Positions 11,644 to 24,829 of a stretch of 64,000 nt of DNA are shown here, piece by piece (position 1 is the first letter of the stretch; every line of letters begins with the position of its first letter). The notes beneath the pieces are model-generated. The model had not been told where the DNA came from. It worked only from the letters and a program-made list of their open reading frames with translations, and searched no databases. The position numbers and the translations under genes are program-made. Source of the stretch: Zerene cesonia (Eukaryota > Arthropoda > Insecta > Lepidoptera > Pieridae); assembly GCF_012273895.1 (NCBI RefSeq), contig NC_052104.1:8184001-8248000 (forward strand). The letters are read 5' to 3'.

Positions 11644-11950
11644 TTTCTCTTTTTCGATAGACAGAACTTTATGCCTATTTATGTGATGCTTGTGGAATCG
11701 GAAAATTGCCGTTTAATTAATAAATTGATATGTTACCTACTTAGATCAAAATATTTCAGCAAGCAACAAGCGTTAGTGCCAATATAATACGGGGTAATAT
11801 ACTATCCAAATATGTATAGTATTTGTATTCGACGTCCTGGAAAACTCAGATTTATTGAAATAAAGATATGAGTAGAAGAAATCTTGAAACTTTAATTTGA
11901 TAATATTACAAGCTTATGAGCTGTGGAATGAGAAGGACTGAACACCGAAT

Positions 11951-11969
11951 TGACAAATGACAACTGACA
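11951..11969. promoter_or_regulatory. Heptad-spaced triple TGACA element between EMC2 and the zinc-finger gene
   Basis: TGACAAATGACAACTGACA has TGACA at 11951, 11958 and 11965, again with an exact 7-base period, about 310 bases upstream of the EMC2 start. It may serve EMC2, the divergent gene or both. Function is inferred. Confidence 0.4.
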
Positions 11970-12097
11970 TTTTAAATTTTGAAAGCAAATTTTTTAAGGT
12001 CTTTCTCTTTCTTCGGGGTACGAAGATATGTCCGTTTGCCAGTGTCAAATATGTATATATTTAAGTTTACTTTCTTTATCTTGACAAACATAGAAGT

Positions 12098-12157
12098 ATG
12101 TTAAAAGATAAGGGAAAATTTGCGGCAAGAAACGTTTTAAGGGAATTAACTTTAAGG
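12098..12157 (+). other. Possible 5' exon of the zinc-finger gene
   Basis: An ATG at 12098 opens 20 codons ending exactly at a strong donor (AAGG|GTAAGTAAG). It could be an upstream coding or untranslated exon spliced to the exon containing 13144, or an unrelated short ORF. No matching acceptor can be fixed by eye. Confidence 0.25.
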
Positions 12158-13143
12158 GTAAGTAAGTATTAATATATATAGATTAAATAAATTACATGCC
12201 ATTTACATATATCAATATATTAATATAGATATTGTCATAGGGCAAAGGAATATTGTTTAATGTTATTTAATACATAGAAAATGGCATGATTTAAGGTTTT
12301 AAAGGTTGATAATTTTCATATCCCAGAGATAGTGCACTGGGCGGTAGTTATAATGAAGATAAGAAATAGAATGGTTTCTTAAAAAAAATACTTGTATTCA
12401 TTTGCAAATCATATTTTAATTTAAATTTAATTTGATTAAGTCATAAGGAGATACAAATTATATTTTTTTACTTTTAGTGTAAATAAGAACTCGAAAAAAC
12501 ATCACAAAGGCAATGACCTAGGTTATTAGTTTGTACATGCTACATACCTACCCATTTCAAAATACATCTATAATTTATACAGTCTGTGGTATGTATAGAG
12601 GTTTTTGATCGAGATACAAGACGTCTTTAAATATCGCAATATGTCGGACTATTTGGAAATATTTTTAGAATACGTGTAGTTGTTATTAAATAAAGGATAT
12701 ATTATTGTAATATAAATGTAATGGAATATACTTGACAAGAATTATAAAGTGGTAAGTGGGGGTCTCGTGTTCATGATATAGTCGTAATAATTTCTTGCTT
12801 TCGATTTTTTATGTTTCAATGGCCTTTATCTTACATTTTTGTATTCTTTTGTCCTTTGAATGTGAGTGTAACAAGTTTTTGGGTTGTTCAGATGTGAGTT
12901 TATATATTTTAATGCTTATATAGATTTTTTTATCCAACAGATCAATAAAGAGAGTTGAATTGAAGATATGTATTGTTGGCCGTTCGTCTTGTGTGTTTAC
13001 TGTAAAAATATACGTGACAGGCACCGCACGAAGTGGTGCTTCTGTCCGAGTGCGCATTGGACTAAATAACATTTCACGAATCGCCAGGGGTATCCTGCGC
13101 GTCGTGATATTTGTAAATATTTGTTATTGAATTGAAAGGCAAG

Positions 13144-16100
13144 ATGGATCAAAGAGTGCAATGTCCCGTTTGTACTCTGTATCTGCACAGTGGGATGTCT
13201 TTGGAGTCTCACTTGGATACACATCCTAAAGATCAAGTGATTAAAGCCCTTTGCAGTTTGTCTGCAAAAAATGTTGGTAGCAGAACACCAACACCTTCGA
13301 CTTCAGAACGTTCGTTCAGAAGTAGAACACCTGCTACCGATGACAGTGTCAGATGGTCGTCATCTCGCCGTAGTGCAGAAAGTGGTTACTGGAGGAGAAC
13401 ACCTAGTAGAAATAAATCATCCTCATCATCCAATATTTCACGGAATGTTACACCTGATATAAGAATTGGCGGGATAAATTTTGACAATAATGGTGTCAGC
13501 AGTTGTGGAGAATTTTCTGAATGTGCAGTGAAATCAACCAAGTCAGCTCCAGTATATTCCAACAATATGGAACCACCTCAACCCGATTTTAACCCACAGT
13601 TTCCATTCTATCCTGATAGTCAAGATGATCCGGAGATAAAATATTCACGGAGTTCAGATTATAACATAGTAGACAATAGTAACCCACTTTTTGCATATAA
13701 CCTCCCTGTTATGGGGCCTACTATGAAAATACCACCAACTATGTTAACACCTCATACGAAAAGAGCGAATAATATTGTTAAATTGCTCCCAAAGCAAAAT
13801 AACATGTTAGTAAAAAATTTAGGAGGGCTTCGATACATAACTCCGAATGTTAAACCATATCCTGTAATGATGTCTGCTGCTCCATCTTTTATGCAAAAGA
13901 ATGTTCAAACCAATATGATGATGTCTGGCAATATACCTGTTCCTGACATGTTAGATCCAAAAGCTGGAGGATCATTGTCTAATCAACTCAATCAAATGTC
14001 GGCTGACAGTCTTTCCTCTGGTACAACTGTGGTCACACAAAATTCTCAAATAATTTATAGGGAGATGGTGCACAATATGGATGGCAAACCATACATCACA
14101 AACATGCCTCATATGTTGAGCACACAGGAAAATATGGCACAGAGTAGTTCAATGTATCAGAATGTGATGGTTGTAGATCAATTTGGTAATACTTCATGTA
14201 TGTATAACACTCCACCACCCCTAATACCTAAGCCTTGTAATCCACCCATTTTCAGTAATAATTTGGCCCATTTACCAAATGCAATAGATAAATCCATACC
14301 TAATATAGTAAATGATGTGAATAAAACTTTGATTATTGAAGTAAGCCCAATGTTGTCAACAAATGAAGTAGAAATTCCCAAAACTAGTGCAGATACATTG
14401 TCCCTACCTTCAGAGAGTAATTCCCAGAAAGCTGTAGAAATAGAAACATCCGACTTGAAAACATCAACTCCAGGGTCTTGTAAGGGATTAAAAATTCTAA
14501 GCAACATTAAAGTTGAAGTACCTGTACAGCATCATAAAAACATGATCAATACAGTCATGGATTTAACAGGACCTGGAGATTCTGGGTACATCCAGCGTCC
14601 ATCTTCACCAGAAAAGATTTTACCAGATTTAGATGAAAAGCATTCTAACATAACAGACGACTGCAATCAGCCATCAAATTCGAGCGGGGAAAATGTAGTC
14701 CCACATAGTTTTTCCGTGATAAAGAATGTTGGCAATCCTCAAACATCTAAAGATTTTTCAGTGAAACAAAACGCTGTAAAAATTGACATAGAATTTTCAG
14801 ACAGTTGTCCTGTGCCTGATCTTATATGTAATGAAAAACCTTCTATTTCACCTTGTAGTGAATTATTAGACCATGGAGAAAATTCCATGGATCGTTGCTC
14901 ACCAATAACTAAAAGTGAACCATCACCTAAATCAGAGCACTGTTCTAAAGATGAACCAGAAACTGATTATAATGTACCTGCGAAAAGAAAAGCCTCAATT
15001 AATATTGATTCATTTTCACCTAAAACAGAATCAATATCAAAGCAAGAACATACTATGAAAAATGGTATTCAATCACCTAAACCCCAACCTTCTGCAGTGC
15101 CCAGGTNNNNNNNNNNNNNNNNNNNNNNNNNNNNNNNNNNNNNNNNNNNNNNNNNNNNNNNNNNNNNNNNNNNNNNNNNNNNNNNNNNNNNNNNNNNNNN
15201 NNNNNNNNNNNNNNNNNNNNNNNNNNNNNNNNNNNNNNNNNNNNNNNNNNNNNNNNNNNNNNNNNNNNNNNNNNNNNNNNNNNNNNNNNNNNNNNNNNNN
15301 NNNNNNNNNNNNNNNNNNNNNNNNNNNNNNNNNNNNNNNNNNNNNNNNNNNNNNNNNNNNNNNNNNNNNNNNNNNNNNNNNNNNNNNNNNNNNNNNNNNN
15401 NNNNNNNNNNNNNNNNNNNNNNNNNNNNNNNNNNNNNNNNNNNNNNNNNNNNNNNNNNNNNNNNNNNNNNNNNNNNNNNNNNNNNNNNNNNNNNNNNNNN
15501 NNNNNNNNNNNNNNNNNNNNNNNNNNNNNNNNNNNNNNNNNNNNNNNNNNNNNNNNNNNNNNNNNNNNNNNNNNNNNNNNNNNNNNNNNNNNNNNNNNNN
15601 NNNNNNNNNNNNNNNNNNNNNNNNNNNNNNNNNNNNNNNNNNNNNNNNNNNNNNNNNNNNNNNNNNNNNNNNNNNNNNNNNNNNNNNNNNNNNNNNNNNN
15701 NNNNNNNNNNNNNNNNNNNNNNNNNNNNNNNNNNNNNNNNNNNNNNNNNNNNNNNNNNNNNNNNNNNNNNNNNNNNNNNNNNNNNNNNNNNNNNNNNNNN
15801 NNNNNNNNNNNNNNNNNNNNNNNNNNNNNNNNNNNNNNNNNNNNNNNNNNNNNNNNNNNNNNNNNNNNNNNNNNNNNNNNNNNNNNNNNNNNNNNNNNNN
15901 NNNNNNNNNNNNNNNNNNNNNNNNNNNNNNNNNNNNNNNNNNNNNNNNNNNNNNNNNNNNNNNNNNNNNNNNNNNNNNNNNNNNNNNNNNNNNNNNNNNN
16001 NNNNNNNNNNNNNNNNNNNNNNNNNNNNNNNNNNNNNNNNNNNNNNNNNNNNNNNNNNNNNNNNNNNNNNNNNNNNNNNNNNNNNNNNNNNNNNNNNNNN

Positions 16101-19100
16101 NNNNNNTGGTTTTTATGTAATATCTCCTTGACCTTGTTTTGGATGCCCTATTAAAAGTGAATTGGTGTTTTTAAAATTTTTACCGTGTGGAGCATTAATT
16201 TTTTTTTTAGTTTTACCCTGTGTATTACAGATGTATCCAGAGGTGACACCAGCTGAACCCTATGATTTAATAGCGCGGGAAAGTTGGGTTTCTGATGGTT
16301 CGGACATCGACACATCAGAGAAAAGGGATAATTTGTAAGTTTTTTTTTATTTTTTATATTTTTTTTGTTTAATTTTATGAAAAGGATATACTATATTTAG
16401 ACATAAATGATAGATTTTAGAAGACTTTACATGTATTTTAAATACAATTTATTCTTTACAAAATTCTTGTTAGATTTTTTGATATTGGTCCAGTAGTTGC
16501 TATTTAATGCCAACAATAAAAAAAACTTGTTCATAACTTTAGATTAGATAGAGAATATAATAGATAAATGAAATTGCTTTTACAGGGAGGAAGACGCGTT
16601 ATTCACAAAGACACGGCTGCACACCTGCTCGCAGTGTGGCTTGAAGTTCCCCACTCTTAAGGAGTTACGTTCGCACTGCAATGCCTCATACTCACACAGT
16701 CGGGTTGTTACCTCCAGAGCGATTAAAAAGGAAGAAAAACCTGATGAAGGCGTACTGGCAGGTGCGTTTTTATCTTATCATCATCATCAGCCCATATATG
16801 TATCCCACTGCTGGGACACAGGCCTCCTATGGGAGTTCAGGCTGCAAGTTAAAGAAATATACAAAAAAGAATTGTCACATGATATATACCTCAATTGAAA
16901 ATGTGCAATTGTATACTATAATTTAAATGGTAATTGAAATATTCCCTTAGATGCTCCATCATTTATGCTAAATTACTGTGTTTTGTAGTTTTTACTATAT
17001 GAAATATGTTCTTATTTTTTATATTACAATCTGACTATGGCATTGATGCAAAAATTATGATAGTTTGCCTTTTTTTACTTTTATATATGTACTTGCTTTT
17101 AATTATATTTAAACTATTGTAACTATTGTATTCTACAACTCCTTTAAAAAGGCATTCAAGTTACATTATAAAGACAAAAAAATTAACTTGAAAAAATATT
17201 ATTATTTTGAAGGTTTTTTTTAAGCATTTCATTATTTCACTTTTCAGGAAATCTTCTGTACGACTCGAAGGAATCGGTCGCGACGACGATGCTGCAAGCA
17301 TACGACACGCTCGCAGAGTCGAAGCCGGAGCTGCGAGCTCTTATAAAACGCGAGAAGAAGAAGAAAAGGAACTTTGTGTGTCCCACGTGCAAGGTGGACC
17401 AAGGGAACGATGTAGACTTCAACAATCATCTCAAAATACATCCGTTGGAGTGTCACACGTGCGGCAAATGTTTCTTCAGACGGGCCAACCTGGCGCTGCA
17501 TATAAAGACACATCTGGGGATAAAGAATTATAAGTGAGTTTGGCGTACGTCTTGGAAGGGTTGTTTTATCTTTGTAGTGGTGTTGTAGATATGTAGCTGT
17601 GCACATATGTTTTTTAGCTATTTACACACAGTAGTAATTTTTTTTTTGAGGTAAATGTATTTTGTTTCTGCGTATGGTGTAAAATTTTATTGCTCATTTG
17701 AATAGTTGAAAAGATCCAATGTATGCACCAGAATATTACCTTGGTGAACTGTGTTATACTTGTATTATCTGGTTATTAAAGCAATCAGAAATCAAATAAT
17801 CAGTCGATCAAAATCGGTTCACGCAGTCGAAAGTTCTGTGGTTGAAAACCCCAAAAAAGATATAGACTAATTATGAACTTTATTTTGAAGTCTGTAAAAG
17901 AGATGTATTCAAGGGTAAACACCATCATTTTCAGGTGCGAGATATGCCAGAAGCGTTTCATAACCCGGCAGAAGCTGAACGAGCACCGCAACGTGCACAC
18001 GGGCCACGCGCCCGTCAAGTGCACCGTCTGCGACGACACCTTCCGGCGGTACTCCAACATGGTGCAGCACAGGTGGGGTTTTTTTTTTTTAGAGATTTGT
18101 CTGGAAATTTCTGCTTTTGTGAATATCTTGTTCGAATTCGGAATGATGTAACTAAATACATGTAAGTTGAGAAATTTTTAATTTTTATTTTTTTTTATTT
18201 TTTTATTGTACATATTCAAAATAATGCTATGAAATATTAGAATTTCTATATAATAAATATAGTCTATGTAAAGTTGTGCTAACTAATAAGTACTGCTATA
18301 ATTGTCATAAGTAATACTTATTAGTAAGACACAACTTTACATGGGCTATATTTAAATAAGGCGTATTAAACCGAACGTAGCTGGCTGTCTCTAAAAATAA
18401 TAAACGTTACTGTGCTACCGTATCGTGTACTAAACGCGGCCCAACCCGCGGCCACGCCCCCAGGGACCGGCACCACCTGAACAAGAAGGCGAAGGTGCGC
18501 GACTACATCTGCCAGTGCGGCGCCGTGTTCCACTCGCGCGCCAAGCTGCACTGGCACCGCGAGACGCACGACGAGCGGCCCAAGGCGTGCGCGTACTGCA
18601 GCGACAAGTTCGTGCACGCGGCGTCGCTCACGCGCCACGTGCGCCGCACACACAACGAGTACTACCTGTCCGACAAGCTCAAGGGCAAGGTGGACAACGT
18701 CACGTGCCCCGTATGCAAGCAGGTGCGTGTCCGCCCGCACTGCCCCAAGTTCGCCTGGGATTCACACACACACATACATATATTTGTTTACGCCCGCAGC
18801 ATCGCACGTGTTTAATTCGGAGTAGTTTAATAGATGTTACTATACATATAAACTTTCCTCTTTAATCACTCTGTCTATTAAAAAAAAAACCCCGTCAAAA
18901 TCCGTTGCGTAGTTTTAAAGATAGGGACAGACTCGGGAAGCGACTTTGCTTTATGATCACACTCACACTAATATTAAAAATGTGAAAGTTTTTTTTGTTT
19001 GGATGTTTGTTCGTCAATCACGCTGAAACTACTGAACGGATTTTTATACAACGCGCTGACTTGGGTGATAGGATACTTTTTATTCCGATTAAATGCTTCC

Positions 19101-19841
19101 TTGGGAGAAAACAAGAATCTCGATACCCGGGCGGAACCGGGACGAGCGTCTAGTACTATATATAGTGATAGTGATGAGCAAAAAGCACAATTTAAAAAAT
19201 ATCATTAAAACAATATCGTTTAGTATTATTAGATTTATTGCTTGTAAAACACGTTATTAAATTGATTAGATACATAGCTTACCATGGTCCTTCGAGCAGG
19301 ATCGCGCATATAATCTCAAATATGACATCACCAGGTGTACCTGCGCACAAACCTGCGCGCGCACCTGCTGACGCACAGCGGCAAGCGGCCCTACCACTGC
19401 ATCATATGCAACAAGGCCTTCACCACCAAGTGGAACCTCAAGCTGCACCGCTGGACGCACATGAGCCGCTCGGCGAAGCCCTACAAGTGCAACCTGTGCA
19501 AGGGCGCCTTCGTCAGGCACACCGAGTACGTAGCGCACATGAACGCGCACAAGTCCGTCCGCCCGTACACCTGCAACTACTGCGGCTGCCAGTTCATAAG
19601 GAAGTACAATTGCCAGCGGCACGTGCGCGAGCACGAAATGGCCAAGAAGTACGTGTGCAAAGTGCCCGAGTGCGGCAAGTCGTTCCACCGGAGCTACTAC
19701 CTGTCCGAGCACATGAAGGTGCACAGCGGCGTGCGCCCGTTCGCCTGCAACATTTGCGGGAAGACGTCTAGCAATAAGTCGAACCATAACAAACACGTGA
19801 AGATACATCACGCGCGGGAGCCGATCGCCACCGAGGCCTAG
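13144..19841 (+). CDS. Multi-finger C2H2 zinc-finger protein (interrupted by a gap)
   Basis: Probable nuclear DNA-binding regulator; I do not recognise a named orthologue. Exon 1 starts at ATG 13144 (AAGATGG context) and stays open for 654 codons into the gap at 15107. It has one C2H2 finger (Cys7, Cys10, His23, His27), then an S/T/R-rich stretch and a long low-complexity region with sumoylation-like motifs (IKVE, VKTE-like). After the gap, exons 16231-16334, 16586-16761, 17248-17533, 17935-18072, 18464-18722 and 19335-19841 join in frame, encoding about 13 more fingers. One finger has C-x1-C spacing (CQCGAVF) and the finger spanning the last intron has 11 rather than 12 residues between Cys and His. 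The linkers are mostly not TGEKP, so this is not a recent KRAB-like array. Exact length is unknown. Confidence 0.85.
15107..16106. other. Assembly gap (1000 N) inside the zinc-finger gene
   Basis: Coding sequence enters the gap at 15106 in an open frame. The end of exon 1 and possibly further exons are missing. Confidence 0.99.
16770..16850 (-). mobile_element. LINE 3'-end fragment, antisense, in zinc-finger intron
   Basis: 'ATCATCATCATCAGCCCATA' then 'CCCACTGCTGGGACACAGGC' is the reverse complement of the GGCCTATGTCCAGCAGTGG-type tail seen at 36420-36465, with its microsatellite. Confidence 0.6.
18255..18353. repeat. Long near-perfect hairpin in zinc-finger intron (MITE-like)
   Basis: Left arm 18255-18294 and right arm 18310-18353 pair along about 40 bases with few mismatches (core GTAAAGTTGTG / CACAACTTTAC), with a loop of about 15 bases. 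Length and structure fit a small MITE or a hairpin RNA. Confidence 0.6.
18955..19170 (+). mobile_element. Degenerate retroposon in last zinc-finger intron
   Basis: Blocks 'TAATATTAAAAATGTGAAAG', 'GATGTTTGTTCGTCAATCAC', GAACGGATTTTTATA, 'GGATACTTTTTATTCCGATT' and CCCGGGCGGAACCGGGACGA follow the order usual for this lepidopteran element. It ends near CTAGTACTATATATAG. Confidence 0.65.
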
Positions 19842-20086
19842 TGTTGCCAGCGCGCTCCGTATCTCCGGATCGCCCAACGTACATATCTCGACTGCTAAGC
19901 GGCAACACCGGCGGGTCGCTCTGTAAATAGTTAGTTAAATTTTAAATTTCTATCTTGTAAATACAGGACCAAGTGTGTAAATGTTTTTTGTTTATGTTCG
20001 ATTGCACGGCAGGACTTCACATACAGTACCTCAGTAATGTTATTTTTTTAATTATGGTAACAACGTGTAAATAGACAATACAAACC

Positions 20087-20092
20087 AATAAA
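20087..20092 (+). terminator. Polyadenylation signal of the zinc-finger gene
   Basis: AATAAA 246 bases after the stop codon, followed by a GT-rich stretch. Confidence 0.6.
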
Positions 20093-20700
20093 ACTACAGG
20101 AGTTGTTTACGTGCCATCTCTCGATCACTTTATTCTGTCGTGCGCGGTTGTGCAAGGGTGCCTTGGCTTGCCACGCATATGACGATAATTGCATTTGTAA
20201 TCAATAAAAAAATACCATCTAGTGTAACTCAGATAGTAGTTTTACAAAGTCAATACAATACAATAATTTCTATGAAAAGTAACAATTTGAAACAATTTAT
20301 CTCTCTTTATACACATAAGTTATAGAAATTAATTACATACATTTTGTAATTGTGACACTTAAAAATGTAGTATTAAAATTCAGATATCGTCATATTACAG
20401 CAGTCAAGAGCAACCCTTGCGCTGCCGTTAAATTGTATAATAAGTATTTAGGGAAATTACTAATGGGCATTTCGGTAAAGGTACCCCGCTTATATTATTT
20501 AATTCGTTAGCTTTAATTAAACTAATTTTTGGCGGTAAGATATATATATATATTTTTTTTTGTTATAACAATGTGTGCAATCATTGTGCACCTTGCACAT
20601 TGTTGGATTTACATTTCTAATTCAATGACAGCAGTGTGCATTGTTATTGTGTTAAAATTCAGCATTTATATGCTCTGAGAAAGAGAGATATATTAGATTC

Positions 20701-20753
20701 AAAAAATTTCCCATTTATAAAGCATTTCAATGCTATAAAACTAAAAATTAAAA
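20701..20753 (+). mobile_element. 3' part of a SINE shared with the copy at 62722-62834
   Basis: The stretch TTTATAAAGCATTTCAATGC followed by TATAAAACTAAAAATTAAA is the exact reverse complement of 62722-62757. Upstream AAAAAATTTC matches the body seen at 28400-28418. Confidence 0.65.
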
Positions 20754-23700
20754 AAAAAATCCCAAGAGTCATACAGTTATAAGCAACCGAAGGGTCTTTT
20801 TAAGTTTGATCGTTTTTTTGGGATCGTCATAGTAGTTAAAGAAATGATATGAATGCAAAATTTAATTGCTTAATGCTCAATTTGATTTGGATTAATTTTC
20901 AAAAAAAAAAAACCGCTTCCTTTCCATGTGTAAAAAGCGGTTAAACACAATAACAATGCATTGAGTGTGAATAATGACCTCTGAAAATGACAGCAATTAA
21001 TAGAACCTAAATATTTGACATACATATTGGAATATTTGATCTGTGATATGATTTTTATTTTGACATTGATTGCAATTTCAAATTATTTATGTTTCGTTCG
21101 GAAGTTTAATAGATAGGATGTCTATTTGAAGCACCAATTACTTTTATGGAAAAAAGTAAATTTATATGATTTTTCTATTAATGAACTTGTCTTTTTTTAC
21201 ATTTTCTATGCCTGCGTAACATATTTATTACTATATGTACTATAAACTGATTGATTTAAAAACACATATTTTGTCTGTACTAGACATGTTTTGTTTGCTA
21301 AAAGTCAAATGTTGTAATATGATAATTTATTTTACATACAATGTTTCTGAGAATAATTTTCGGTTTGAAGTTAATTATATAAGTTCATTGACCTTCATTC
21401 ACATAATGGGTAGTCATTTATTAAAATTAATTAGTTTTTTCACAATGTTCGAGCTAAGGACTAAATAGAGTATTCGGAATAAATTACCAAATGAGTTTTC
21501 GTTATGTTTTAATTTTTCAGTAGTTAGAAAGGTGCAAGAATCTAGAATACATAAGAATTAAGAAGTAATATGTCTTATGTATTAACATATTATCACCTAG
21601 TGCCTATTTTGTTAGGTATAACCTTCGATATTATAATTAATAGAATCCAAATGTGGTTTCCTCTTACATTGTGAAATGATTTTAATAAAAAAATGATAAT
21701 TTTAATTTCAATATATTCAGTACTCTAATCTGTTGTACACGGTAACTATTTCAACTTGTATAATTTATAATTTTGTATATTTATAAAATTATTTTTTAAA
21801 CTTGTATAATTTATACAGTTATAAACCTCACAACTTTTAAATATGTGTTAATAATAACGACGTGTTAAATAGGCTATCTGGGAATTTATCAGCTAGGTTT
21901 AAACTCGCTCAAAATCTTTCGAAAGTCTAAAAATAAAACCGTCTGTCATTTTACAGAGTGAATAAATTCTTGTATTATCTAGATTTAATTTTATTTATGT
22001 ACTTTTTTTATTAGAATATTTAGAATAATTTTTACTTATCTTACATTTGCAATGGATTATAATATTTTCTTGTCTTTTTTTGTTTCACATATTTTTCAAA
22101 TTAAAGTACCTGTATGATTTTTAATACGTAATTACAAATTATTATACTTTGGCGCGTTCTTTCAACGTCAGATAGTTCTAGGAAATATTTGAATTTTCTA
22201 GAATGAGGGGGAACTTTTTTCTATAGGGATGAAATACTAAGGTATTTTGAAATTTTGTCTGAACGTTGAAAAAACAGTCATATACTTTGGTCGTTATGTA
22301 CAAATGCAAGTCTTCCTCGGGTTGACGTCATTAAGTAATATAAAAAATGAATATAAGTATTTTTAGAAAATTTCTTAGCGACCTATTTCGACTTCTTCCG
22401 ATGGTCACATAATTTAAATCGATCGATTCTAATTTTTTATACTAAAAGAACATTATGGTTGTCTCTTTCAGTGACTTGTCTTTTTTTTTTCATTTGATTG
22501 GTATTTGGTTGGGTCTGGCAGTAGTGGAGATCCGTAGTAGCGAAATTAAAGCTAGATTTATGCTAGAACTGACCTTAACGTCACTGCCAATTATTAAATA
22601 AAAAAAATAAATAATTCATTTCATATCACATAATGGCATTATGCTCCTTATAAGTAAAATGAAACAGTTACAAAGATTGTAATGAACGTAAAAGTTTTTG
22701 TTTATATGTTGTTTGTGACGGAAAATGTTTATTTTACATGATGATAACTATTGTTACGTTTAATTAAATAGACACTATAAAATCAATATAAAAAAGCATT
22801 GCCACTGGATTAAATCAAAACTAAACTCAAACATATTCTTAATATTTATTATCATACTTGTTTTAATATATAACTGAAAAGACTGTGTTTGTGACGCCAA
22901 TTAGTTCGAAAAGTATACTGTGATTATTAAAAAAAAAATCATCAACTTTATTTTGTTTTAAATAACACGCGTGCAATCTACAAGTTGTTAATATTGTTAC
23001 TAATTCAAATATCGAACATGGATCAGAGACATGAAAGCAGAATTTTAGTGGAAAAAAAAAATTGTTGGGTCTCTAGTCCATGGTGGATGTTCGAATACGA
23101 AAGTAATATGTACAAATTGTTGTGTGTTTTGTGAAGGAATCACACCAGCTGTGTTCATTTAAGGATTGTATTTAAATTATTTGCGTATAATTTAATGCAT
23201 ATAAAACAATGATCTCGTATTTCAAAACAACAAGTTTCACGTTTTGATTTTGTTTTTTTTTTTGTAAATTAGCTGTATTTTGGTCTGACAAGCATTCGAT
23301 GTGGATGAAGAAAAACGCGGGAAAGTTCAATTTTCATAGGTTATATAGTGCACAACATCTAAGCGTGTTTGAAGCAATAAGTTATATAAACACTATAAAA
23401 TGAAAGTCTATCGTCCTTAATATCGATCGAATGACATCGTATGCGACATCGATTGTTTGTTGGCCTTTTCTACTCGGTTAATAGAAGAAATTGGTTATTT
23501 ATTTTACATTAAGGTAATTTGTAAATATTCTTTTAGGATATATTTTGTAATGTGGGTCGTACACCAAAATACAGTTCATGCGGGGTCACTGAACTGGACT
23601 GTTAGTGTCAGCAATAAATTTAAAGTAAGACATTATAAATGTGAAGTTTTATTTTCTACATCGACGATTTTGTTATTAAAATAACCTTAATCCGTGTTTA

Positions 23701-24829
23701 CAGAAGTATAAAGAATACATCAAAACAACTTTATGATACTCAAGAAACAATGGCTGATTTATACATAGGCTGCCGCTTTCGGCATGTTAACCCTTTGCTT
23801 AACATTCTCTCGATCATAATTTGGACGTCATGTTTTGTCAAACAACAGAAAAAGCGCACCATTTTTACTTATTTGCATAAACAATAGGTATATCAATATC
23901 TGTGAAATAAAAAAAAAACTTTCAAAATTTATTTTAGCCTACTAGTAAAAAACTATTCGCTATTTTGTCAATGAAACTTGTTGATTTTCGTTTGAATCAT
24001 CGGTAATTATAATCTTAACCTTTATCTAAGGTCGATAAGGCTGAAACGTCAACTGTATATTTTTAGAATAAGTTTATGTAAGTATGGCCCTTTTTACGTC
24101 AACGCAATAATGATTTAAACGACTCTTGGCGGTTTATATAAGTTTTAAGAATTTAATTTAACATTAATGTCTTTTAGTTATCACTCTTAAAACTGTCATA
24201 AAAGTTTCCACATTGTATAAAAAATTGAAAATATGTCATTTTCAGAAACGAAAAATATTAAATAGGTATCTGAAAAAATGTTCCCTTATACTACAGTCTA
24301 CAACTTGTATTACATGTGATATCTTCAATTACGTTTTAAAATTAAGTCTCTGTTGTCTATAATCTCGCTATAATTATAATTACGCGGGTTTTTTTTTCGC
24401 GCGCACCGAGCACAGCCTCGACCTCATTGGTACAACGATAATCTCGGCGTTACAATCTTATTGTTAAATTAACGCAATTCACATTATCTATGTAATAATA
24501 ATCATTTATCACCATTACGGGGTACTGACCTCAAGACCGCACATTTTTCAATTATACTAAAATTGGGGCTTTGTTTAACTTTAATTTGGTGTTTAACCAA
24601 CTGTTTTTTGTGCGTAGTGTCACAAAACGTTTGAATTCCAAACACAGAAAAATAAATACGACTTCTAAAACGTTGATAAGTGAATTATCCTTAGAGTTTA
24701 TAAGTATGTTGTTGATGATGTGCGTACCAAAGAGAATTGATAAAACAATCTTGTGCTTATGTTTTGTTTTTCATACGCGCCCACAAGTTCCATATTATTC
24801 TTAAACATCTTGCGTTACCGGTTATCCGT

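Larger units (their letters stand above)
11644..13143. other. Divergent interval between EMC2 and the zinc-finger gene
   Basis: Holds the promoters of both genes. The triple TGACA element (11951-11969) and a possible 5' exon of the zinc-finger gene (12098-12157) lie in it. The remainder is AT-rich and without other recognisable features. Confidence 0.5.

Noticed and set aside
13132..13143. Zinc-finger protein start at 13132
   Set aside because: That codon is TTG; the first ATG in frame, with good context, is at 13144.
18366..18740. 124-residue minus-strand frame rich in Ala, Val and Arg
   Set aside because: It is antisense to GC-rich zinc-finger exons, where stop codons are rare by composition.
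19266..19877. 203-residue minus-strand frame
   Set aside because: Antisense shadow of the last zinc-finger exon; the plus frame has repeated, correctly spaced C2H2 fingers.
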